Below, in pieces: positions 8,870 through 16,897 of a DNA stretch of 64,000 nt. The position numbers and the translations under genes are program-made. The stretch covers positions 124,001-188,000 of the forward strand of contig NZ_CP126247.1 in the NCBI RefSeq assembly GCF_030142155.1, read 5' to 3'. The notes under the pieces are model-generated. The model was given only the letters and a program-made list of their open reading frames with translations. It was not told the origin of the DNA and did not search any database. Within the stretch, counting starts at the first letter, position 1. Each line of letters opens with the position of its first letter. The DNA comes from Arthrobacter sp. zg-Y820. GTDB taxonomy: Bacteria; Actinomycetota; Actinomycetes; Actinomycetales; Micrococcaceae.

Positions 8870-9526
8870 ATGGAAAACGTACGCTGGTCCGCGGGCCCTG
8901 ATGCCCGTGCCGGGACCCATCTCTTGGTGATGCTTCACGGATACGGCGCCGACGAAACCGGCATGGCCGAACTCTTTCCGTCCCTGCCTGCCGGGGTGAT
9001 CGGAGCCGCGCTGCGGGGCACGTTCCCGGTGGGGGATACCCACGGCTGGTACCTGCTGGATCCCTCTCTCCGGGCGGACACCGCCGAGGTGCTCGAGGCT
9101 GCCACCGGGCTCCTGGCACGGGTGGACCGGATCCGCGCCGAGGGATCCTTTACCGGTGTTTCACTGCTCGGATTTTCGCAGGGCATGGCGATGGCAGTGA
9201 CGCTCCTGCGGCTGCGGCCGGCGGGATTCAGCGCCGTCGTCGGGCTGTCCGGTTTCGTGGCCGAGAACGAGCTGCTGGCCATGGCCGAGCCGCTGCCCGA
9301 GCCGGTTCCGTTCTTCTGGGGGCGGGACCGCAACGACTGGGTCATCAATGAGGATGCGATTCTTCATACCCGGAATTGGCTGCAGGAGAATACGTCTTTG
9401 ACGGCGCGGACCTACCCCGGGATGGGACACTCCATCGGGGCGGAGGAGGCCCGGGATGTGGGCATCTTCCTGCGGCGTTATGTAGCACCCTCAGCGCATG
9501 AGGACGCGGAATACAAAGCCTGCTAA
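8870..9526 (+). CDS. alpha/beta-hydrolase esterase (phospholipase/carboxylesterase family)
   Basis: A 218-residue cytosolic serine esterase of the Abhydrolase_2 type. The oxyanion loop is MLHGYGADE (21-29). The nucleophile is Ser103 in GFSQGM, the acid is probably an aspartate in GRDRNDWVINEDA, and the base is His187 in PGMGHSIG. These proteins hydrolyse short acyl or thioester bonds; the natural substrate is unknown. The ATG start follows AAGGTGGGGGC. It is monocistronic by spacing and divergent from the fru operon. Confidence 0.88.
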   Translation: MENVRWSAGPDARAGTHLLVMLHGYGADETGMAELFPSLPAGVIGAALRGTFPVGDTHGWYLLDPSLRADTAEVLEAATGLLARVDRIRAEGSFTGVSLLGFSQGMAMAVTLLRLRPAGFSAVVGLSGFVAENELLAMAEPLPEPVPFFWGRDRNDWVINEDAILHTRNWLQENTSLTARTYPGMGHSIGAEEARDVGIFLRRYVAPSAHEDAEYKAC

Positions 9527-9559
9527 CATTGATTGGGGGAGAAATAAAATCAGATTCAA

Positions 9560-9587
9560 CTACTACCTAAGCATGCTTATGAAGTAG
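9560..9587. promoter_or_regulatory. 28-bp interrupted palindrome upstream of the GlsB/YeaQ gene
   Basis: CTACT, 3 bases, the perfect 12-bp palindrome TAAGCATGCTTA, 3 bases, AGTAG. It lies 69 bp before the GlsB/YeaQ start in otherwise AT-rich DNA. It looks like a double operator for a dimeric regulator of the stress gene; this is inference. Confidence 0.55.
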
Positions 9588-9655
9588 AGTGGAAGAAAGC
9601 GCGGCCCACAGGTCGTTCGAATTATCACTCGTTCACACAGCAAGGAGTATTCATC

Positions 9656-9931
9656 ATGGGTTTCATTGCTTTCCTTATTCTGGGTCTTATCGCCGGTGCA
9701 ATCGCCAAGGCCATCCTTCCGGGCCGCCAGGGCGGCGGCTGGATCGCTACTCTCGTTCTCGGCGTCGTCGGCGCCCTGCTGGGTAGCTGGATTGGCGGCG
9801 CAATCTTCAACAAGGGCACCGACATCTTCTCGCTGACCTCGATTGCCACGTGGATCTTCGCGATCCTGGGTTCCCTCATCGTTCTCGCGATCTACGGCTT
9901 TGTTACTCGCAAGAGCAGCAACCGCGCGTAG
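9656..9931 (+). CDS. GlsB/YeaQ/YmgE-family stress response membrane protein
   Basis: A 91-residue inner-membrane protein with three hydrophobic helices and glycine-zipper pattern: GFIAFLILGLIAGAIAK, then WIATLVLGVVGALLGSWIGG, then a C-terminal helix ending IYGFVTRK. This is the transglycosylase-associated/GlsB family, induced by general or envelope stress in many bacteria; molecular function is unknown. A good ribosome binding site (AAGGAG) precedes ATG 9656. It is flanked by a large palindrome upstream and hairpins downstream, consistent with a single-gene unit. Confidence 0.92.
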   Translation: MGFIAFLILGLIAGAIAKAILPGRQGGGWIATLVLGVVGALLGSWIGGAIFNKGTDIFSLTSIATWIFAILGSLIVLAIYGFVTRKSSNRA

Positions 9932-9941
9932 TTTCTGAACT

Positions 9942-10009
9942 CCGCACCACGGGTGCGGGATTCATGCAGTCAAAGCGGGGCCGGCGGATTATCCGCAGGC
10001 CCCGCTTTT
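9942..10009 (+). terminator. two consecutive hairpins, the second a strong intrinsic terminator
   Basis: The first is CCGCACC-ACG-GGTGCGG (9942-9958). The second is AAAGCGGGGCC (9972-9982) with GGCCCCGCTTTT (9998-10009), enclosing a small CGGAT/ATCCG inner helix. It ends the GlsB transcript. Confidence 0.8.
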
Positions 10010-10096
10010 GCTGTACCGGCCTCGCGTAGGCTGGTTAACCGGGCGCGGTGCGTGCACCGGTTGCCCCCAGAGTTCGAGTCGAAGAGGAGCGTTGCC

Positions 10097-10846
10097 GTGG
10101 GTTTTGCATCCAATCGTGCCTTCAAGGTTGCCGGAGGTGCCGTCTTCGAGAAGGACGGAACACCCAAAGCCTCCCTCCTGAGGGCGATGGAGCGGGCGGT
10201 CGAGGTCCAGCGGCCCCTTGTCCTTGCCAACATCCGCAGGCTGCAGCGCAAGCATCCCGACGCGACGCCGTCGGAATTGGTGTCGATCATCGAGAAGCAC
10301 TACCTGGCCACGGTGACCGGAGGGGGCGCGGCAGTCGGGGCGACCGCCGTCGTGCCCGCCATCGGCACCATGGCGGCGCTGGGGCTGTCGGCAGCCGCAA
10401 CCGTGGGGTTCCTCGAGGCCACTGCGCTGTTTGCCCAGTCCGTGGCGGAGCTGCACGGGGTGCAGTTGCTGGATCCGGAACGGTCCCGCACCATGGTCAT
10501 GGCCATCATGCTCGGTGAAGAGGGGACCGCCATGATGCAGTCCGTTGCCGGCCGGGGCGGCAAGCCCTGGGCGAGTTCCCTGGGCGGCATGTCCTCCGGG
10601 CTGATGGGCGGCGTGGGCTCCTCCATCCGCAAACAGTTCATGAAGCGCGTGGTGGCCCGGCAGGGAACCGCCATGCTCGGGCGCGCGCTGCCGCTGGGAA
10701 TCGGCGCGGTGGTGGGCGGTGCCGGCAACCACGCGATGGGCAAGGGCGTCATCAAGACGGCTCGCAAGGCCTTCGGCCCGGCGCCGGAGACGATCAGCGG
10801 TGAACTGGCCGAGGACCTTCGCAAACTGCCGGACAGCCCGGCCTAA
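10097..10846 (+). CDS. conserved hypothetical protein with Gly/Ala-rich hydrophobic core
   Basis: A 249-residue protein with an amphipathic N-terminal third rich in arginine and lysine. Two hydrophobic glycine/alanine segments lie near 76-110 (GGGAAVGATAVVPAIG and following) and 190-215, which could insert into or lie on a membrane. The layout is reminiscent of EcsC-like/DUF697-like proteins, but I cannot assign a family firmly. Start GTG 10097 is chosen because GAGGAG sits at 10084-10089; the open frame to 9953 runs through the upstream terminator and is rejected. It stands alone. Confidence 0.75.
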   Translation: MGFASNRAFKVAGGAVFEKDGTPKASLLRAMERAVEVQRPLVLANIRRLQRKHPDATPSELVSIIEKHYLATVTGGGAAVGATAVVPAIGTMAALGLSAAATVGFLEATALFAQSVAELHGVQLLDPERSRTMVMAIMLGEEGTAMMQSVAGRGGKPWASSLGGMSSGLMGGVGSSIRKQFMKRVVARQGTAMLGRALPLGIGAVVGGAGNHAMGKGVIKTARKAFGPAPETISGELAEDLRKLPDSPA

Positions 10847-10876
10847 TCCCCGGACCTATCCCCACCACGCTCCCTT

Positions 10877-10911
10877 CAGGACGGGCCGTCGCCTGCGGAC
10901 GGCCCGTCCTG
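10877..10911. terminator. 14-bp perfect hairpin between convergent genes
   Basis: CAGGACGGGCCGTC, 7-nt loop, GACGGCCCGTCCTG. It lies between the convergent hypothetical gene and the DUF445 gene and probably serves both, although no strong T-run is present on either side. Confidence 0.65.
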
Positions 10912-10942
10912 AAACTGTGTGCCGGCGTTGACGGTGCTGTTT

Positions 10943-10978
10943 GGCCGAATAGTGCTGCCTGACCGGATAGTGCCGCCT
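10943..10978. repeat. two tandem 18-bp imperfect repeats
   Basis: GGCCGAATAGTGCTGCCT is followed directly by GACCGGATAGTGCCGCCT, 14 of 18 identical. It sits just downstream of the DUF445 stop codon. No function is evident. Confidence 0.5.
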
Positions 10979-12230
10979 AGCCGAAAACGGCGTGGGCGAT
11001 GGTGAAGATGACCAGCCCCGCCAGCGAGCCGACCACGGTGCCGTTGATCCGGATGAACTGCAGGTCCTTGCCCACTTGGAGCTCGATCTTTTCGGACGTT
11101 TCCTGCGCATCCCAGTGCTCAACCGTTTCGGTGATCACGGCGGCAATGTCGCTGCTGTAGGTCTTCACCAAATAGCCGGCGCCGTCGGCGATCCAGTTGT
11201 TCACCTTCGCCGCGAGCTCAGCATCGGCGGCCAGCCGGCGGCCGAAGTCCTGCACCGCTGCCTTGAAGTTGCGCGTCAGTTCACTGTCCGGGTCATCAAC
11301 GGCCGTGGTCAGGGCGTTCTTGATGGTTGCCCAGGTCTGGGTGATGAGCTGCTGGACCCGGGGATCGTCGAGGACCTGCTCCTTGATCGCATCAGCCTTG
11401 GCCATGACCTCCGGATCCTCCTGAAGGTCCCGCGCCAGGCCCTTGAGGTAGTTGTCCAGGGCGCGGCGCAGTTCGTGGTTCGGATCATCCTGCACGGCGC
11501 GCAGGAAGCGTCCCACTTCCACCTGCACACGGTCTCCCACCAAGTCATCCACAAAGGACGGAACCCAGGAGGGTGAGCGCTGGGTGACCAGCTCGGAGAT
11601 GACGTCAGGGTTGGCGGCCACCCAGTCGTTGATGCTGTCCACCACCAGGTTCACCAGCTGGTGGTGGTGCCCCTCCTCGAAGACGCGCTCCGCCACGCGG
11701 CCCATGGGCGGCCCCCAGGGCGGATCAACCACGTGCCGCCGGAACATGGACTCGAGGACGCTCTTGACGGCGTCGTCGTCCAGGACCCGCAGGATTCCGC
11801 GGATGGCTGCCGACCCTTCGGTGGCCACCCGGGCCGCGCTTTCCGGGCGTTCCAGCCAAGCCCCGGCCTTCTGTGCCAGTTCCATGGATCCAAGCTTCTG
11901 CCGGATGACCTCCTCGGAGAGGAAGTTGCTCTCCACGAACTGGCCCAGTGACGCACCGATCTGGTCCTTCTTGCGGGGAATGATGGCCGTGTGAGGAATT
12001 TTCACTCCCATCGGGTGCTTGAAGAGCGCGGTGACGGCAAACCAGTCCGCCAGTGCGCCCACCATGCCGCCCTCGGCCGCCGCACGAACGTACTGCAGCC
12101 AGGGATAGCGCTCCTGCAGGGCAAAGGAAAAGACGAAAACGACGGCGAGCGCCACCAGCAGGCCGGTGGCGAGCATTTTCATCCGCCGAAGGCCGGCGGC
12201 GCGCTGGACGTCGTCGAGCAGGACACTCAT
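10977..12230 (-). CDS. DUF445 family membrane-associated protein
   Basis: A 417-residue protein with an N-terminal transmembrane helix near 20-40 (LLVALAVVFVFSFAL). The DUF445 hallmark AAAEGGMVGALADWFAVTALF then PHTAIIPRKKDQIG follows, then a long helical domain, and a second hydrophobic helix at the C-terminus (TVVGSLAGLVIFTIAHAVFG). The family resembles YheB/YjiN; function is unknown, with membrane tethering at both ends likely. ATG 12230 is chosen for GGAG 7 nt upstream. The frame continues upstream through a 9-bp tandem repeat that would encode a proline/alanine/histidine stretch; I treat that as noncoding. Confidence 0.88.
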   Translation of the reverse strand: MSVLLDDVQRAAGLRRMKMLATGLLVALAVVFVFSFALQERYPWLQYVRAAAEGGMVGALADWFAVTALFKHPMGVKIPHTAIIPRKKDQIGASLGQFVESNFLSEEVIRQKLGSMELAQKAGAWLERPESAARVATEGSAAIRGILRVLDDDAVKSVLESMFRRHVVDPPWGPPMGRVAERVFEEGHHHQLVNLVVDSINDWVAANPDVISELVTQRSPSWVPSFVDDLVGDRVQVEVGRFLRAVQDDPNHELRRALDNYLKGLARDLQEDPEVMAKADAIKEQVLDDPRVQQLITQTWATIKNALTTAVDDPDSELTRNFKAAVQDFGRRLAADAELAAKVNNWIADGAGYLVKTYSSDIAAVITETVEHWDAQETSEKIELQVGKDLQFIRINGTVVGSLAGLVIFTIAHAVFG

Positions 12231-12250
12231 GCGCGGGCTCCAACGGTCCG

Positions 12251-12286
12251 GATGCGCCGGATGCGCCGGATGCGCCGGACGCGCCG
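12251..12286. repeat. four tandem copies of a 9-bp unit
   Basis: GATGCGCCG repeats three times, followed by GACGCGCCG and a partial fifth copy. It lies 20 bp upstream of the DUF445 start, in frame with that gene, so copy number could change without frameshift if translation began further upstream. Confidence 0.8.
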
Positions 12287-12478
12287 GACGGGAGGTGTCG
12301 AAAGTACGTTCAAAACCGCTCCTCGTGCTTGTGCCGGTTCGTGTGCCCCGGGCCAGTTGGTTCCGGGACAGGAACCATCCAGACAATCTAATCAGTCTGC
12401 TGGGCAGGGTGCCATGCGGGCAAACGCAGGGCGGCCGCCGGCATCCTAGGACTGGCGGCAGCACTGTGGTTGAGTGGA

Positions 12479-14320
12479 ATGATGGCTGCTCCCATCGAGG
12501 ACTATGCGCTGGTTTCGGATCTGCACACCGGCGCCCTGATTTCCCGCCGCGGGAGCATCGACTGGCTGTGCCTGCCCCGGTTCGATTCGCCGTCGGTGTT
12601 CGGCGCCCTGCTGGGGACGGAGGAGCAGGGCCGGTGGCTGCTGGCGCCGGAAGCGGAAGCCGCCGTCGTGCACCGGAGCTATCTCCGATCCACCTTCATC
12701 CTGCAGACCCGCTGGGCCACCGACACCGGAAGCGCCCTGGTTACCGAGTTCATGCCGGTTGGCGACCGGCGGGCCTCGATCGTCCGGCGGGTGGAGGGAA
12801 TCAGCGGCACCGTGGACATGCGCCAGGAGTTGGAGGTGCGCTTCAACTACGGGACGGTGCTGCCGTGGATGCGGCGCCACCCGTACCCGCACGGCAAACT
12901 GCTGCTGGCCATCGCCGGCCCCAGCGCGCTGGTGCTGCGCGGGGACAACCTGCCCGTGGCCAAGGACCACCGCCACGCGGGAAGGTTCAGCGTGGCGGCC
13001 GGGGAGCGCGTTGACCTGGAGCTGACCTGGTACCGCTCCCACACCGAGGTGCCCGATCTGATCGACGTGGACGCCGCCTTGGCGTCCACAACCGCGTACT
13101 GGGAGACGTGGGCGGCGCACTGCGAGCCCGCCCGGCAGTACCTGCCGGCGGTCCTGCGCTCGCTGCTGGTGCTGCGGGCACTCACCCACGAGTCCACCGG
13201 CGGCATCGTGGCGGCCCCCACCACCTCGCTCCCTGAAATCGCCGGCGGGGAACGGAACTGGGACTACCGCTACTGCTGGCTGCGGGATGCGGCGCTGACC
13301 CTCGAAGCGATGCTGGGGCACGGATACGCGGATGAAGCCCTGCACTGGCGGAACTGGCTGCTGCGCGCCGTGGCCGGGGATCCGGAGGACCTGCAGATCA
13401 TGTATGCCGTGGACGGCGCGCGGGACCTGCCTGAGCGCGTCCTGACACAGTTCTCCGGTTACGGCGGGTCCGCGCCCGTTCGGGCGGGCAACGGGGCGGT
13501 CTCCCAGTACCAGGCCGACGTCGTCGGGGAGGTGATGGTGGCACTCGCCAGGCTGCGGGATCACGGGGTGGCGGAGGACCATTTCTCCTGGCCGTTGCAG
13601 CGCGCGCTGATGTCCTTCCTGGAGCGTCATCTCGACGATCCCGATCACGGCATCTGGGAAATGCGCGGCGAACCGCAGTACTTCACGCATTCCCGCGTCA
13701 TGATGTGGGCGGCCTTTGACCGCGCGGCCACTGCGGCCAGGACCTACGGCCTGGATGGGCCCGTGGACCGGTGGGATGCGCTGCGGGACGGGCTGCGCGA
13801 CGAGATCATGAACCACGGCTTCAACCGGGACCTGAACTCCTTCACGCAGTCCTACGGCAGCACCGAAGTGGATGCTGCCCTCCTGCTGCTGCCCCAGGTG
13901 GGTTTCCTGCCGCCCGACGACGACCGCATGCTCGGCACCGTGGCGCGGCTGGAGAAAGACCTGCTCACAAAATCCGGCCTGCTGCTGCGGTATGCCACCG
14001 AAGCCGGCCTGGACGGGCTGGAGCCCGGCGAAAACCCCTTCCTGGCCTGCAGCTTCTGGCTGGTGGAGCAGTACGCCGCCACCGGGCGCATGAAGGAAGC
14101 CACCGCCCTGATGGATCAACTGGTGGGATACTCCAATGAACTGGGGCTGCTGAGCGAGGAGTACGATCCGGTGAACAACACCATGGCCGGGAACTTTCCC
14201 CAAGCCTTCTCCCACCTGGCCCTGGTCCGGGCCGCTGATGCACTCAACGCCGTCGCCTCGCCGGACCGGACAGCCACGGCGCCGACCGGCGCCGTTTCCT
14301 CGAGCGAAAGAAGCACATGA
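12479..14320 (+). CDS. glycoside hydrolase family 15 protein (trehalase/glucoamylase type)
   Basis: A 613-residue cytosolic GH15 enzyme. The N-terminal beta domain opens IEDYALVSDLHTGALISRRG and contains WLCLPRFDSPSVF. The catalytic (alpha/alpha)6 barrel shows APTTSLPEI, GERNWDYRYCWLRD and a probable catalytic-acid region GIWEMRG, with LLSEEYDP toward the C-terminus. This architecture is that of actinobacterial GH15 trehalases; hydrolysis of trehalose or short alpha-glucans is likely. ATG 12479 is used; a TTG at 12470 is possible. It overlaps the next gene by ATGA. Confidence 0.9.
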   Translation: MMAAPIEDYALVSDLHTGALISRRGSIDWLCLPRFDSPSVFGALLGTEEQGRWLLAPEAEAAVVHRSYLRSTFILQTRWATDTGSALVTEFMPVGDRRASIVRRVEGISGTVDMRQELEVRFNYGTVLPWMRRHPYPHGKLLLAIAGPSALVLRGDNLPVAKDHRHAGRFSVAAGERVDLELTWYRSHTEVPDLIDVDAALASTTAYWETWAAHCEPARQYLPAVLRSLLVLRALTHESTGGIVAAPTTSLPEIAGGERNWDYRYCWLRDAALTLEAMLGHGYADEALHWRNWLLRAVAGDPEDLQIMYAVDGARDLPERVLTQFSGYGGSAPVRAGNGAVSQYQADVVGEVMVALARLRDHGVAEDHFSWPLQRALMSFLERHLDDPDHGIWEMRGEPQYFTHSRVMMWAAFDRAATAARTYGLDGPVDRWDALRDGLRDEIMNHGFNRDLNSFTQSYGSTEVDAALLLLPQVGFLPPDDDRMLGTVARLEKDLLTKSGLLLRYATEAGLDGLEPGENPFLACSFWLVEQYAATGRMKEATALMDQLVGYSNELGLLSEEYDPVNNTMAGNFPQAFSHLALVRAADALNAVASPDRTATAPTGAVSSSERST

Positions 14321-14712
14321 ACCGTCAAAGCCTTTCCGCTGCCGCCATGGCATCCCTGCTGACCGCCAGCGCCGTCAACCACTTCCGCAACCCGGGGTTC
14401 TACAACGCAGTGGTTCCCCGGAGCATCAGCACGGACGCCGGCGGACAGCTGGGCGTGCTGACGCGGCGCCAGTGGACGCACCTGAGCGGCGTTCTCGAGT
14501 TCGCCGCCGCCGCAGGACTCCTGCTGCCGGCCACCCGCCGCACCGCCGCCACCGGGACCACCCTGATGTACGTGGCGTTCATTGCAGGGCACCTCAGCGC
14601 CCTGCAGCGCGCCTTCGGCCCCCGCGGGTCCGATCAGCAGAAGGCCATCCACCTGGCCCGCCTGCCGCTGCAGCTTCCGTTGATCCGCTGGGCCTGGAGC
14701 CTGCGCCGCTAG
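14317..14712 (+). CDS. DoxX-like small membrane protein
   Basis: A 131-residue membrane protein with about four hydrophobic helices (near 5-18, 55-74, 80-100, 112-128). The spacing RNPGFYNAVVPR then LSGVLEFAAAAGLLLPATR matches DoxX-like proteins. Function is unknown; relatives affect redox or envelope homeostasis. It starts within the GH15 stop (ATGA), so it is translationally coupled to it. Confidence 0.75.
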   Translation: MNRQSLSAAAMASLLTASAVNHFRNPGFYNAVVPRSISTDAGGQLGVLTRRQWTHLSGVLEFAAAAGLLLPATRRTAATGTTLMYVAFIAGHLSALQRAFGPRGSDQQKAIHLARLPLQLPLIRWAWSLRR

Positions 14713-14721
14713 GGGCCGGGG

Positions 14722-15237
14722 ATGGCTGTGAACCTGCTGGTGCTTTCCGATACGCACCTGCCCAAGCGGGCGCGGGAGTTGCCGGATCCGCTCTGGCGGG
14801 ACATCGAGGCGGCCGACGCGGTGGTCCACGCGGGCGACTGGGTCAGCGAAGATTCGCTCACTGAAATGCTGCAGCGGTCCCGCCGCCTCATTGCCTGCTA
14901 CGGCAACAACGACGGCGGAGCGCTGCGGACCCGGTTGCCGCTGGTGGCCACGGCCACGGTGGAGGAGGTGAGGCTCGCGGTGATCCACGAAACCGGTTCC
15001 GCAGCGGGCCGGGAGAAGCGCATGGACGAGCAGTTCCCGGACACCGACCTGCTCGTGTTCGGGCACAGCCACATCCCCTGGGACACGGTGACGCCGGGCG
15101 GCCTTCGGCTGCTGAATCCGGGCTCCCCGACGGACCGGCGCCGCCAGCCTTTCTGCACCTACCTGCGGGTCACCGTGGACGGAAAAAGCGTCACCCCGGA
15201 GCTGGTCCGCCTCCCGCCCCGGCAACCGGTCAGATAA
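14722..15237 (+). CDS. YfcE/MJ0936-type metallophosphoesterase
   Basis: A 171-residue cytosolic calcineurin-like phosphoesterase. All five metal-ligand blocks are visible: SDTHLP, HAGDWV, YGNNDG, VIHETG and GHSHIPWD, followed by LNPGSP. Small single-domain members hydrolyse phosphodiesters such as cyclic nucleotides or act on unknown substrates. It lies 9 bp after the DoxX-like gene and forms the third gene of the GH15 operon. Confidence 0.9.
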   Translation: MAVNLLVLSDTHLPKRARELPDPLWRDIEAADAVVHAGDWVSEDSLTEMLQRSRRLIACYGNNDGGALRTRLPLVATATVEEVRLAVIHETGSAAGREKRMDEQFPDTDLLVFGHSHIPWDTVTPGGLRLLNPGSPTDRRRQPFCTYLRVTVDGKSVTPELVRLPPRQPVR

Positions 15238-15240
15238 AAC

Positions 15241-15288
15241 GAGCACCGCCCCGCCTGCCCGGGCAACCGGGCGGGCGGAGCGGCGCTC
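15241..15288. terminator. long hairpin between convergent genes
   Basis: A nested inverted repeat runs from GAGCACCGC to GCGGCGCTC, with an inner TGCCCGG-GCAA-CCGGGCG stem and a GCAA tetraloop. It starts 3 bp after the phosphoesterase stop and probably terminates both strands. Confidence 0.65.
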
Positions 15289-15312
15289 GCAGGGGGCTGG
15301 GCCGGGCCGCGG

Positions 15313-16656
15313 TTAGGCCGGGACGGTGTCCTTGTCGAGGGTTTTCCTGCTGACGTTCCGGCGGCTGCTGCGCAGGCAGGCAATGGCCGCGCCGCCCACC
15401 AGCATCGGAACGATGAAGAGGAAGTAGAGGTTGCCGGGCTCCCAGCCGCCGTCGATCAGCGAGCCGGCGAGGATCGGGGAGATGATGGCACCCACCCGGC
15501 CCATGCCGGTGATGAACCCGACCGCCGTGGCGCGTACGTCCGAGGAATAGTAGACGGGACCGATGGAGAACATGCCGGCGATGCCCGCGTTCACCAGGAA
15601 GCCCAGCAGGGCGGCCGCCAGCAGTGCCGTGGGAAGCGCGCCGGTGGAAACCGCGTAAACCCCGAACCCGCCCGCAGCGAGGACAAAGAACGTGACCAGG
15701 ACCCACTTGACGGCGAAGCGGGCGGCGATCAGCCCGAAGACGATGGAGCCGATGATCGCGCCGAGGCTGAAGAGCACGCCGGCGTCGATGCCGTCCTGCG
15801 CCGTGAAGCCGCTGGCCGTGACCAGCTTGGGCGTCCAGGAGTTCGCGAAGTAGAAGCTGGCCATCAGCATCATGAAGGCGACGGACAGGAAGACCGTGGT
15901 CGCGCGGTATTGGCCGGAGAACAGTGCCTTCCAGCGTGAGCCGACGGTCAGCGCGGTGCCCTGGGGGATGACGGGCAGTTCGGTGATCCGCGGCTGGTCC
16001 AGGCGGGCCAGGATGCGGTTGGTCTTGTCCAGTGCGCCGTCCGGACGCTTGGTCATCAGGTAGTCCAGGGACTCGGGCAGGAATTTCAGGATGAACGGGA
16101 TCATGGCGAGCGTGATGATGCCGCCGAAAATGAATGCCGCGTGCCAGCTGTAGGCCGAGATGAGGATGCCCGCGATGATGCCGCCCAGCATGCCGCCGAT
16201 GGGCTGTCCGGCGCTGTACAGGCTGATGGAGGTGGAGCGCCGCTTCGCCGAGGAGTACTCGGAGACAAAGACGTTCAGGCTCGCCTGCATGGTGCCGATT
16301 GCCAGTCCGGTGATGAAGCGCAGGGTGAAGAGGATTTCGTAGCTCGGCGCGAAGGCAGAAGCGAACATGCCCGCGGAAATCACCACCGCACAGATGAGGA
16401 TGGTTTTCTGCCGGCCGATGATGTCCGCCACCTGGGCCACCAGGATCGAGCCGACGGCCATGCCGAAGAGGGCAGCGGAGAGCAGCATGCCCAGCTCGGC
16501 GCCGCTGAGGTCCCAGTGCTCGCTGATCGAATTGGCGCTGAACGCCATGACCAGGACGTCAAAGCCGTCGATCATGTTCAGGGCGACGCAGATGGCGACG
16601 ATGCCAAACTGCATGCGCTTCATGGGAGCCGCCTCGATGCGTTCCTTGATTTCCAT
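15313..16656 (-). CDS. MFS transporter, aromatic acid:H+ symporter (AAHS) type
   Basis: A 447-residue, 12-helix inner-membrane permease. The first helix holds ALNMIDGFDVLVMAF, in which the DGFD motif is characteristic of the AAHS family (PcaK/BenK-like). VADIIGRQKTILIC matches the MFS loop 2-3 motif, and the cytoplasmic central loop carries LPESLDYLMTKRP. The substrate is probably a hydroxylated benzoate or a similar weak acid, but no catabolic genes adjoin it. Start ATG 16656 is chosen for AGGTAAG upstream. Confidence 0.88.
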   Translation of the reverse strand: MEIKERIEAAPMKRMQFGIVAICVALNMIDGFDVLVMAFSANSISEHWDLSGAELGMLLSAALFGMAVGSILVAQVADIIGRQKTILICAVVISAGMFASAFAPSYEILFTLRFITGLAIGTMQASLNVFVSEYSSAKRRSTSISLYSAGQPIGGMLGGIIAGILISAYSWHAAFIFGGIITLAMIPFILKFLPESLDYLMTKRPDGALDKTNRILARLDQPRITELPVIPQGTALTVGSRWKALFSGQYRATTVFLSVAFMMLMASFYFANSWTPKLVTASGFTAQDGIDAGVLFSLGAIIGSIVFGLIAARFAVKWVLVTFFVLAAGGFGVYAVSTGALPTALLAAALLGFLVNAGIAGMFSIGPVYYSSDVRATAVGFITGMGRVGAIISPILAGSLIDGGWEPGNLYFLFIVPMLVGGAAIACLRSSRRNVSRKTLDKDTVPA

Positions 16657-16837
16657 GGGCTTACCTAACTCTTGCTCGTGCGGCGACTGCGAGCTGCAGT
16701 GTTCGCATAGTGAACGGATGTTCTCTGAGAGAACCGTAAATGAGTGTAGGGCCACATGGGGGTGTGGTGTTAATTACACGAGCGGGTGGCTGTGAAGTGC
16801 GGCCACGGGTCGGTTGGGCCGCGCCAGAGTCCCGGGT

Positions 16838-16879
16838 TAAACGACAAAAGCCAGAACCCTGGCCGGGTTCTGGCTTTTG
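16838..16879 (-). terminator. strong intrinsic terminator of the alcohol dehydrogenase gene
   Basis: A perfect 15-bp stem CAAAAGCCAGAACCC/GGGTTCTGGCTTTTG with a 5-nt loop lies at 16845-16879. Minus-strand transcripts continue TTTTGTCGTTT. It begins 19 bp after the dehydrogenase stop. Confidence 0.9.
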
Positions 16880-16897
16880 ACGGTTGTTCCGCGGAAG

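Noticed and set aside
12251-12290. CRISPR-like repeats
   Set aside because: Nine-bp units directly adjoining without spacers; a simple tandem repeat. No cas genes in the window.
12446-14353. 635-residue minus-strand frame opposite the GH15 gene
   Set aside because: GC-bias shadow: low-complexity Gly/Gln/His composition, no domain, fully antisense to a well-supported enzyme.
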